From positions 1 through 38,061 of the forward strand of contig JAMCYW010000030.1 in NCBI GenBank assembly GCA_023473255.1: DNA of 38,061 bases, in the 5' to 3' direction. Origin of the DNA: Candidatus Martarchaeota archaeon (GTDB lineage Archaea; Micrarchaeota; Micrarchaeia; Micrarchaeales; Micrarchaeaceae). The translations under genes and the position numbers were made by a program. The notes beneath the pieces are model-generated. The model was given only the letters and a program-made list of their open reading frames with translations, was not told the origin of the DNA and made no database searches. Numbering within the stretch: position 1 is the first letter of the stretch; every line of letters starts with the position of its first letter. Of this stretch, positions 19,361 to 27,647 are shown piece by piece.

Positions 19361-21181
19361 ATGCTTTGGCTTGTTGCGCTGAGCTTTAATGCAGTATATA
19401 CGCTTATTCCAATAATAATAATAGTGGTTCTTATCGGAGCAGGCGCAGGGCTTTCCAGGAACACTGATTTCTTTGCCTTGATGGGTTTTGGGACTCTGAT
19501 TAGCGCAGCTAGGCCAGGCGGAAGCGTAGGCAAAGGCTTTAAAGGCACTAAATATGGAGGTGGCAAAGCAAAGCGCGGCCCTATAAAGAAGCATAACAAA
19601 AAGAAGCCAACACGAATTAAGAGAGTTAAGGGGCTAATAAAAAAGATATCTGCAAAGCATGTCATGAACGTGAAGCTTAAAAATCAGGCGAAGGCAAATC
19701 TTGGCATAAAAGCCGCAAATAGCATGCATAATACCGGTTCGCAGGCCAAAAAATTGGCAACGCAAGTGCAAGTTAAGAACATGAACAACTCTGCATTGAC
19801 TGCCTTGACTCTTGGCAGAATAAATATGGCTACGTCGCATGCAAGAAAGCTTAAAGGCGCAGGCCCGCAAACCAAGTATGGAATATACGGGCAAAAATTG
19901 GCTGACAGTAAAGTTGGAGAAAATCTACGAGATGCAAGAAACGCGCGCAATGCTGCCGTAAAGAAGCTGAATGAATCCTATAGGAAACAGGCAGATTTTA
20001 AAGAATCCCTTATAAGCAAAACATACCCATCTGGAAAGCCAAAGAGCCTTTCTGATAAATTCAAGGATTCTGATGTAAAATCTGAAGAACTGAAGAAGTC
20101 ATTGGTAGCCACTATGCTAAAGCATCCTGTAATATTCGGTGCAGTTTCCCTTCCCGCATTTCTGGCCGCCAGGTATACTACCAAAGCCGGAAAGCAGAGG
20201 GGAATAGACCTGAGCGTCGAAAAGAACAAAGCAATAGTGGCAAAAAAAATAAGGAATGAAGAAAAAACAAGGTCAGATGCCAATTATATGCTGTTTAAGT
20301 CATCGATGCCCAGCAAGAAAGAAGCTAGAACCGCGTTCAAAAACGAATACAAAAAATTAAAAAGCGAATATAACAACATTCAAAACGCCGAGAAAGAAGC
20401 TAAAAAAAGCACGAAAAAAGCTGAGGTAAACATGATAAAAAGCCAGGCTGAAGCCTACTACAAAAATATGACATGGGCGCAGATGCTTAAGATTAACGCC
20501 ATAGATCGCTGGAATTACAATAAGGCACCTATCTTCGATCAAGAAGGCAGGCAAAAGAATCCTTCAATTTTGGGGAGCCATTATGAAAAGAAGATAAATA
20601 ACATGGACGAATCGCAGATAAATAAACTAAATGATAGGCTTAATAAGGTGCCTTCGATAAAAGACACCACTTCTAAGGTCGACAGAGAGAAGGAAGCTTT
20701 AGGCATTGCGATGCTATCAAAAAGGAAGCAAAAGAAGTATGAGCGCCTAGAGGAAAAAGAGACAAACAAATCAATATCCAGCAAGGAAAAGGAAACTAAG
20801 GACGAAATAGGGCTGAAAGCGGCTGCAATTATAGATAGGCGCGCCAAGGCCATTAGATACCAATTCCATCCTGAAATAAATCCTCAAACTAATCCACAAA
20901 CAAACCAACAAACTGGCTCAAACAAAAAGCCCAGCCAGCCGAAGATGACTAGCGACCAATTCAAAAAAGATTTTCAGGAAAAGCGCAACGCTGAAGCTGA
21001 GCTAAAAGCAAAAGAGTATTATTTGGATAAGTACAAAAAACAACTGGAAAAAATAGCGCGGGAAAAGCAGGAAAACGCAGACGAAGAGAGGAGAATAGAA
21101 GAAGAAAAGCAAAAGAAAGCGCAAAAAAAATCAAACCCATCAAGCAAACCAAACCCTCCAAACAAACCGAGCAAGCCATGA
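19361..21181 (+). CDS. Lys-rich membrane-associated protein with coiled-coil-like regions
   Basis: N-terminal hydrophobic segment (WLVALSFNAVYTLIPIIIIVVLIGAGAGL), highly basic body, second short hydrophobic segment (HPVIFGAVSLPAFLAA), Pro/Asn/Lys tail. The track start at 19295 overlaps the upstream CDS; the ATG at 19361 lies about 35 nt after a TATA-like tttaaatat and is equally plausible. Confidence 0.6.
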   Translation: MLWLVALSFNAVYTLIPIIIIVVLIGAGAGLSRNTDFFALMGFGTLISAARPGGSVGKGFKGTKYGGGKAKRGPIKKHNKKKPTRIKRVKGLIKKISAKHVMNVKLKNQAKANLGIKAANSMHNTGSQAKKLATQVQVKNMNNSALTALTLGRINMATSHARKLKGAGPQTKYGIYGQKLADSKVGENLRDARNARNAAVKKLNESYRKQADFKESLISKTYPSGKPKSLSDKFKDSDVKSEELKKSLVATMLKHPVIFGAVSLPAFLAARYTTKAGKQRGIDLSVEKNKAIVAKKIRNEEKTRSDANYMLFKSSMPSKKEARTAFKNEYKKLKSEYNNIQNAEKEAKKSTKKAEVNMIKSQAEAYYKNMTWAQMLKINAIDRWNYNKAPIFDQEGRQKNPSILGSHYEKKINNMDESQINKLNDRLNKVPSIKDTTSKVDREKEALGIAMLSKRKQKKYERLEEKETNKSISSKEKETKDEIGLKAAAIIDRRAKAIRYQFHPEINPQTNPQTNQQTGSNKKPSQPKMTSDQFKKDFQEKRNAEAELKAKEYYLDKYKKQLEKIAREKQENADEERRIEEEKQKKAQKKSNPSSKPNPPNKPSKP

Positions 21182-21217
21182 GCATTGCAAAACATCGTCT
21201 GTGGCATGTCAAAAGAA

Positions 21218-21943
21218 CTAAAGCACTCTTCTTAATATCTCGTTGCCTATATCCTCACCTGCAATGATCTCGGGCATGACTATCTTGTATATTCCAGCAT
21301 GGCCTATCCTCTGCAGGTTTTCCTGCTGTGCTATTCTTGATATCACCTTCAAACTATCGTTTATGGATTTTGCCGATATTGATATCAGTATGTTTTGCAC
21401 ATCGTCAGAGCTGCATGTTATCAGATGCGATGCCCATTTTGCACCTGCATTTCGCAGTACGTCTATCTGCGTTGGATCTCCGACTATCGGAAGCTTGCCT
21501 TTGCTATAAAGGAGGTCTGCCTCCTTTTCATTATCTACTATAACTACATAAGGTATGCGGTCTTTGTCCAAGCCCTCAATCAGCGTTTCAGAAAATCCGT
21601 TGAACGGTGCTATTACCATGTGGTTGTGCAGCCTCTTTATCCTGTTCAGGATTATCCTATCGCGTATCCTTACGCTTCTGAAGAAGTCAAAGAACAGCGA
21701 TGCAAGCCAAACCGTCAGCAGTGCAAATACGAAAACGTCTAGCAGATTTGCAGCAAATATGAGCGGCGTTTTGGAAATTGCAAAAGGTAAGGCGTAATAC
21801 ATTATGTCTAATGCAGCGAGGAAGTTCCACACTATAGCTATATTAAAGCCAACCCCTGCCTTCAATGTGAGAATTACTGATATGAGGAGCAACAATGCAG
21901 ATGCATAGATGAGCAAATATTGTTTTTGTCCAGCCATATTCAA
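21218..21943 (-). CDS. Membrane protein with C-terminal RCK/TrkA-N-like domain, degenerate pore
   Basis: Two hydrophobic segments then HNHMVIAPFNGFSETLIEGL...VGDPTQIDVLRNAGAKWASHLIT...VMPEIIAGEDIGNEI. Overlaps the upstream gene by 4 nt. Confidence 0.75.
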   Translation of the reverse strand: MNMAGQKQYLLIYASALLLLISVILTLKAGVGFNIAIVWNFLAALDIMYYALPFAISKTPLIFAANLLDVFVFALLTVWLASLFFDFFRSVRIRDRIILNRIKRLHNHMVIAPFNGFSETLIEGLDKDRIPYVVIVDNEKEADLLYSKGKLPIVGDPTQIDVLRNAGAKWASHLITCSSDDVQNILISISAKSINDSLKVISRIAQQENLQRIGHAGIYKIVMPEIIAGEDIGNEILRRVL

Positions 21944-22722
21944 TTACCCTTAAATATTTTTTTTATGCTGTTGCCCAATTCAAGCCCTGCAAGTATCTCA
22001 GGCACTATGCACAGCGATGCGCCAGCCCTATGCATTTTTGGCACTGCAAGTTCATCCTTTGCCCTAGCTATTATAAGTATATCCTGATTAGCGTGCCTTG
22101 CAGTTATTATGCCTAAAAGGTTCTCGAAATCGCTTTCCGTGCCGAATATAATTGCACGCGCGCTCGATATGCCTGCTTCTGAGAGCACGCTCTCGCTGGT
22201 GAAATTTCCAAATATCGTCCTGTAGTTCAGGCTTGATGCCTGGTCTATTTTTGCAGAGCTGTTATCTACAACTATGAAGTTCATGTTCTTTGAGGAAAGG
22301 TCCATGCAAAGCCTCTCTGCAAGCATGCTGTATCCGCATACAATTATCCCTTTCTGCTCCCGTCGCATCCTTAAATGACTCAGCCTTTCGCGCAGCTTTA
22401 TGTTTGTTATTAAATCTATTATCCCTGCCAAGAGGAAACCTATCGCCACTATCTTTATTATCCCGTCCATTATCAGGATGGAAAACAGCGGCCAAAAATC
22501 TGCGCTGAAGATGGGGATGTAATGTATTATCGCAGGAGCTGTGTTTACTCCTATAGTATCAAAAAGCACGCTTACAGTGAAGTATCCCGCATCATATAAA
22601 TTCTTTGTAATGAGGTCCACGAAATAAGTTGTTGCAAGTGCAAATACAACGACCACTACAATTACGAACGCTATGTACTTTATTGGTATCTTCTCTACAA
22701 ATTTTTTAGGATCTATCCCCAA
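21940..22722 (-). CDS. 2TM ion-channel-like protein with RCK (TrkA-N) domain
   Basis: 2TM/pore-like region LYDAGYFTVSVLFDTIGVNTAP followed by GIIVCGYSMLAERLCMDL...FGNFTSESVLSEAGISSARAII...VPEILAGLELGN. Confidence 0.8.
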   Translation of the reverse strand: MGIDPKKFVEKIPIKYIAFVIVVVVVFALATTYFVDLITKNLYDAGYFTVSVLFDTIGVNTAPAIIHYIPIFSADFWPLFSILIMDGIIKIVAIGFLLAGIIDLITNIKLRERLSHLRMRREQKGIIVCGYSMLAERLCMDLSSKNMNFIVVDNSSAKIDQASSLNYRTIFGNFTSESVLSEAGISSARAIIFGTESDFENLLGIITARHANQDILIIARAKDELAVPKMHRAGASLCIVPEILAGLELGNSIKKIFKGN

Positions 22723-22726
22723 CTGA

Positions 22727-23152
22727 TCACTGCTTCTTCTTCAATTCTCCTATTATTTCATCGCTGGCGCTCTTTTGCGGCGTAACGATGTAATCTGCTC
22801 CTGCTTCTACGAATTTCTCCCTTATCCTTTCGTCGTTTGCCCTAGTCGCAATGAACAGGCTTTTATTTAGGTCCCTTGCAGTAAGCACAGTGAATATGTT
22901 CTTTGCGTCATTATCCATTACTACTGCTATGGCTTTTGCACTAGTTATCCCTGCCGCACGTAAAGTTTTTGAAGAAGTGGCATCGCCTAATATTACGTTG
23001 TAATTTAACTCCTTTATGGTGTCTACGACGCTTGGGCTGTACTCTATAATTATAAACTGCACTCCGTGGTCTTCCAGTGCCTCAACCACTTTCTGCCCTA
23101 CAACTCCGTATCCGCAGACCACCACATGGTTTTCTAGTTTCTGTGTTGCCAT
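22727..23152 (-). CDS. Stand-alone RCK/TrkA-N protein
   Basis: HVVVCGYGVVGQKVVEAL (GxGxxG), GDATSSKTLRAAGI, VTPQKSASDEI. Confidence 0.88.
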   Translation of the reverse strand: MATQKLENHVVVCGYGVVGQKVVEALEDHGVQFIIIEYSPSVVDTIKELNYNVILGDATSSKTLRAAGITSAKAIAVVMDNDAKNIFTVLTARDLNKSLFIATRANDERIREKFVEAGADYIVTPQKSASDEIIGELKKKQ

Positions 23153-23220
23153 TAAATTACCAATTTAACGATATCCTTTTAATCCTATTACATATTTTAT
23201 AAAGTTAGTATTAATAAATT

Positions 23221-23345
23221 GAGCAGAAAATCAATCATCGTTTCCAGCAGGGCCATCTGGCTTGCAAACCAAGCTAAAATTTGGCAGCGAAGGCATAGGA
23301 TAGAGAGGAGGCTCGGAACTGCAAATAATTTTAATCTATAAATTT
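23221..23345 (+). ncRNA. Candidate structured ncRNA of unknown family
   Basis: TATA-like TTTTATAAA at 23195-23203; hairpin TGGCTTG(23258-23264)/CAAGCTA(23270-23276), internal loop, GCCA(23252-23255)/TGGC(23282-23285), possible closing GAGC(23221)/GCTC(23311); T-run near 23341. Confidence 0.3.
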
Positions 23346-23359
23346 TTGAGAGAAAAGCG

Positions 23360-24613
23360 TCAGACATAATTGCTAAGCTTTTTCTGCATTAATATATTCT
23401 TCAATATGGTGCTGTTTGCTATATAATTGCCTACAGGTATTGAAAGCCTACTTTTGATATAGTCTATCATCTCGCCCGTAGTGTGCAGTATTTCCGGTTT
23501 CATGCTAAGCGTCTCACGCACATGTTCCCTTACATTCCATACCCCTACCGGCATTATATATCCATCGTGAACCTCTCTCAATATCAATACTGTTGCCTGT
23601 TTTTTAAGCATGTCCAATTTTTCAGTAACTGCCAGCCTTGCTGCATAATAGCATCCGCCAATTTCGGCGTAGGTGCTTCTCCCTTTGTATCCTTCATATG
23701 AGGAGTATATGGAAACGTCATTGCCGTTCATATTCCAAACGGTTTTGGGATACCATGTTTCCAATGATTCGTATTCCCAATTTCCAGGGATAAAGAATAT
23801 GAGCCATCTGTTATCCAATGAAACGTTATAATACGCATATATGGCGTCTACAACATTATTCTCCTTTATCATTTCCCTTTTATTCTTGGACAGCGAATCG
23901 TCTACTGCAGTTATGCTCCACCTGGTGGGCACAAACTTTCTTCGTTTCTTGAGCCCGAATATCCCGGCAGAAAAACTTTTTTGTATCTGAGATACGGGTA
24001 TCCCTCTGCTGTATAATTCTATTATTGCTTCAGTCGCTGTTGCATCCGTATCAAAATATAAGCTCTCTATCTTTGCATCAGCTTTGGCGTTGTATACGTC
24101 AAAACTCCTGAGCTGCGCACTGGGGCCGAATGGCTGCACCTCATCATTAAAGTCCAGCTTAACGTATGGCTTTTTGGAAAACTGCATTTCGGTATTGGCA
24201 GGCCGTTCTGCCAATGCAAGGTCGCGTATTTGCTCCTCTATCCTTCCATTTTCGACGTTATCCACCCTAGTCAGATGCATGCCCCTGACAAGCGTAGAAC
24301 GCATCTTTACTATGCTCTCTATAGAGGTGTGCCACCATCCTTCGGGCTTGTTAAGCATTGACGTATCGCCGAATTCAGGCGGGACTAATGGGCCTATAAA
24401 TACTTTTGGATACCCGTATCTGCCTATGAAAATATCTGTTGGCGAGGAGCCTGACATCCCAAGCTGGTTTATTACGGGCAATGCCTTTACCTTGTAATAA
24501 TATCTGAGCAGAGCCGGGTCGCGCATATGCTGGTATACTACGGTCGACCTTTTGACCATGGGCGTAATGCCAGATAATTCGTTTATCATGCCTGCCCTGT
24601 CCATAGCAATCAT
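23360..24613 (-). CDS. Archaeal NreA-like DNA repair protein (DUF650/DUF651 type)
   Basis: SPTDIFIGRYGYPKVFIGPLVPPEFGDTSMLNKPEGWW...MRSTLVRGMH...FVPTRWSITAVDD..WEYESLE.W; C-terminal QKKLSNYV resembles a PIP box. Confidence 0.85.
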   Translation of the reverse strand: MIAMDRAGMINELSGITPMVKRSTVVYQHMRDPALLRYYYKVKALPVINQLGMSGSSPTDIFIGRYGYPKVFIGPLVPPEFGDTSMLNKPEGWWHTSIESIVKMRSTLVRGMHLTRVDNVENGRIEEQIRDLALAERPANTEMQFSKKPYVKLDFNDEVQPFGPSAQLRSFDVYNAKADAKIESLYFDTDATATEAIIELYSRGIPVSQIQKSFSAGIFGLKKRRKFVPTRWSITAVDDSLSKNKREMIKENNVVDAIYAYYNVSLDNRWLIFFIPGNWEYESLETWYPKTVWNMNGNDVSIYSSYEGYKGRSTYAEIGGCYYAARLAVTEKLDMLKKQATVLILREVHDGYIMPVGVWNVREHVRETLSMKPEILHTTGEMIDYIKSRLSIPVGNYIANSTILKNILMQKKLSNYV

Positions 24614-24668
24614 ATTACATTATTAGGGCAGATATTTATCCCTTTTTTAACTAAATTAATCTGATAAG

Positions 24669-25751
24669 ATGATGCAAAACATTCCATTAAGGCTAAAAAA
24701 AGTATTTGAAAATGCCGATTTCGACACTGCAATAATAATGAATCCCTCACAGATGGACAGCAATTTCCTTTACCTAAGCGGTTTCCCAAGCGGAGTATTC
24801 GAAATGTCTTTCATAATTGCGACCAGAAAGAAACTGGTCTTGCTGACAAGCATATTAGAATATGAATTGGCAGTAAAACAGAAGCCCAAAGGCATGGATG
24901 TTATACAGTTCGGCAGCAGGGCAGATATATCAAAAATAATGAGGCAATACTCTGAAGGAAAGACTGTAGCGATAAACGAGGAATTTTTACCTTACGCATA
25001 CTATAAGTTCATTAAAAAGGCCGCAAATCCAAAGAAGATCGTAGACGCAGGGAAGGCATTTGATGCAGCAAGGGAAATAAAGGGCGCAGATGAAATAGAA
25101 AATATTAAAAAAGCGGTAAAGATAACCAAAACGGCACTTGAAGCAATAGAATCTGATTTTGCGAATGGCATAACTGAAAAGCAGATTGCTGCAAAATTCG
25201 ACTATTTGATGATGAAACATGGTGCTGAAAAGACTGCTTTTGATAGCATTGTTTCATTTGGTCCGAATACTGCATTGCCGCACCACCTGCCTGACGATAC
25301 AAAATTGAAGCCAAACAATTTTATAATATTGGATGTCGGGGCAAAATACCATGGCTACTGCGCAGACATTACACGTACATTCATCTACAAGCCAGACAGA
25401 AAAAGCCTGAAGTGCAAAAGGATGTCGAACATGTATGAAACCGTACAAAAGGCGCAGGCTCTTGGTTTGGAAATGGTAAAGCCCCAAGTGGACGGCATGG
25501 ACGTCCACAAAGCGGTTGCTAAATATATAGACAGCGCAAGAAATGGCATATACAAAGGAAAATTCATACACGCGCTGGGCCACGGGATAGGCCTTGACGT
25601 GCACGACAATGTCGCGCTTTCGCTTGTCCATAAGCAGATAAAAGAAGGGATGGTCATGAGCGACGAGCCCGGCATATACATAAATGGATTCGGCGGTGTA
25701 AGGCTAGAAGATGACATACTTGTTAGAAAGGACAAGGGGATTTTCTTATAA
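24669..25751 (+). CDS. pepQ: M24 family metallopeptidase (Xaa-Pro dipeptidase/aminopeptidase-like)
   Basis: ILDVGAKYHGYCADITRTF, HALGHGIGLDVHD, DEPGIYINGFGGVRLEDD. Confidence 0.92.
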   Translation: MMQNIPLRLKKVFENADFDTAIIMNPSQMDSNFLYLSGFPSGVFEMSFIIATRKKLVLLTSILEYELAVKQKPKGMDVIQFGSRADISKIMRQYSEGKTVAINEEFLPYAYYKFIKKAANPKKIVDAGKAFDAAREIKGADEIENIKKAVKITKTALEAIESDFANGITEKQIAAKFDYLMMKHGAEKTAFDSIVSFGPNTALPHHLPDDTKLKPNNFIILDVGAKYHGYCADITRTFIYKPDRKSLKCKRMSNMYETVQKAQALGLEMVKPQVDGMDVHKAVAKYIDSARNGIYKGKFIHALGHGIGLDVHDNVALSLVHKQIKEGMVMSDEPGIYINGFGGVRLEDDILVRKDKGIFL

Positions 25752-25753
25752 CA

Positions 25754-27634
25754 TCATCTTCCCAGCAGCCCATTAAGCTCTGTCCCGTCTATATTCAGCC
25801 TGTATTCGTTCATTATCTTTTTTATCAGCTGCGCTTTTTCCAAGTTTTCTCCGGCAGCAATCTTATTTATCAATGATGCCAGCGCCTTGCCAGAAATTCT
25901 CTCAAGCTTATTGGCCTTTATTATTTCATCAACGGTCCCTCCATTCAACGCAAGCCTCCTTATTGCTTCCTCAACTCCCTGTTTTGTCAATCTGCCATCG
26001 GCGAACTGAATGAATGCAGATTCGATTAAACCTGCATCTATCGAATCGGCATCTATGCCCTGCCTTTTCATTTCAGTGAACTTTTGAAGAAGCATATTCG
26101 CAATGAATTTCCTATCTGCTTTAACCTTGCTGGCAATCTTTTTATAAACGATCAGCCTTGGCGAAAGCAGCATTTGCTTTACCAGCACATCGTCATCCAA
26201 ATCCTCTTTAAGCGCTAAAATCTCCTTTTCTATGTCCGGCGCAGACGCTATCGCCCTGTCTATGGCGGCTTTAGCGAGCAGCAACGGTTTGGCATCGGTT
26301 TCTGGATACATCCTTGAGCCTCCAGGGAGGGGCCTCATGAAGCGTGTAGTCCCTAAGTCTGCATCAAGGACCGATCGCGTCTCCTTGGGCACTCCTGCCA
26401 TCGCATATTCTGCCCGTTCAATGGCAAGCTTCACCGCTTTCTTGGAAGTGTATTGGTCTCCTGCCACCAATATAAAAGCGTCGCCGCTATCTACGGAAAG
26501 CCTATTCTTTATGCCCTCAATTTCGCTTATTGTAAATCCGTATTGCTCCAGATTCTCGTCGCTGTGTATTATGCCTTTGACGCCAGCCATCTTTGCATAA
26601 TCGCTTATTTCACTGCCAAGCCTCCTGTTTGGATTGATTTCACTGCCAAGAATCCCGTTGAATCCAATAAGCCTGAATCCGAATACCGATGCACCGTTTT
26701 TAGAACTGTTATTTATCACTTTTACTGAAGTTCCCCTAAATAAATCCGTTAGTTCTACTTCTTGCCCGATGGATGCATTCCTGCCTAACAATGTGCCCTT
26801 TATTTTAATTAAGCTTAGCTGCCTAATTACTTCGTTCTTCACGAACGTATCTAGCATATCTACCTCTTGCAACCCCTTTATTTCGGTCCTTGCACCCCCT
26901 TTTATGGAAACGTTGACATCCTGCCTTATGGTCCCTATGCCTCGCTGTACCATCCCAGATATCCTAAGCAGGGTGCCTATCCTAAGGGCTATCTCTTTAG
27001 CTTGCTTTGGCGTCTTTATGTATGGGCTTGTATCTATCTCTATAAGCGGTATCCCTATCCTGTTTGTATCATACACTGCAATATTGCCGTTATTCGAGGC
27101 TATGCCTGCGGATTCCTCTTCGAGCGATATGGCTGGAATGTCTATGCTGTAATCGCCTATTTTTATATTTCCATCCATGCCTATTATCGTAGTCCTTTGG
27201 AATGCAGCAGGATTGCTTCCATCTACAACCTCCTTTCTCATAGGTTCAAGTTCGTCCATGAACTTCATATTGAGGGAACTTGCAATTGCCAAAGCTACCT
27301 CCAATGCCTCGGCATTAAGTCCATGCGGCGGTTCTTCATCTATATCCACAAGGCATGATGTATTCTTGTATACGTTGTATTCGAACGCCTTATCCTTGGC
27401 TTCCTCGAATTTTGCAGACATATCTATCTTTCCAGATTCTCCTGCAACTGCGCGTTGGCGCCTGTATACGCTTGATACTATCGGATCTGCCGGCAAAAGG
27501 TTTGCCATGCACGAGCAATACAGCTTATTTCTGGTGGCAAGCCTTTGATGTATCTCCAAACCGCACAAAAAACCTATGCTGTCGTAATACTCGCTGCTGT
27601 CAGCGTACGTTGCATTATCCTCTTTTTTTGCCAT
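25754..27634 (-). CDS. gatE: Glutamyl-tRNA(Gln) amidotransferase subunit E
   Basis: GLEIHQRLATRNKLYCSC, GATB/E core and YqeY-like tail; ATG at 27634 (MAKKEDN) preceded by GGTG within the 3' end of gatD. Confidence 0.95.
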   Translation of the reverse strand: MAKKEDNATYADSSEYYDSIGFLCGLEIHQRLATRNKLYCSCMANLLPADPIVSSVYRRQRAVAGESGKIDMSAKFEEAKDKAFEYNVYKNTSCLVDIDEEPPHGLNAEALEVALAIASSLNMKFMDELEPMRKEVVDGSNPAAFQRTTIIGMDGNIKIGDYSIDIPAISLEEESAGIASNNGNIAVYDTNRIGIPLIEIDTSPYIKTPKQAKEIALRIGTLLRISGMVQRGIGTIRQDVNVSIKGGARTEIKGLQEVDMLDTFVKNEVIRQLSLIKIKGTLLGRNASIGQEVELTDLFRGTSVKVINNSSKNGASVFGFRLIGFNGILGSEINPNRRLGSEISDYAKMAGVKGIIHSDENLEQYGFTISEIEGIKNRLSVDSGDAFILVAGDQYTSKKAVKLAIERAEYAMAGVPKETRSVLDADLGTTRFMRPLPGGSRMYPETDAKPLLLAKAAIDRAIASAPDIEKEILALKEDLDDDVLVKQMLLSPRLIVYKKIASKVKADRKFIANMLLQKFTEMKRQGIDADSIDAGLIESAFIQFADGRLTKQGVEEAIRRLALNGGTVDEIIKANKLERISGKALASLINKIAAGENLEKAQLIKKIMNEYRLNIDGTELNGLLGR

Positions 27635-27647
27635 AACTGATGCACCT

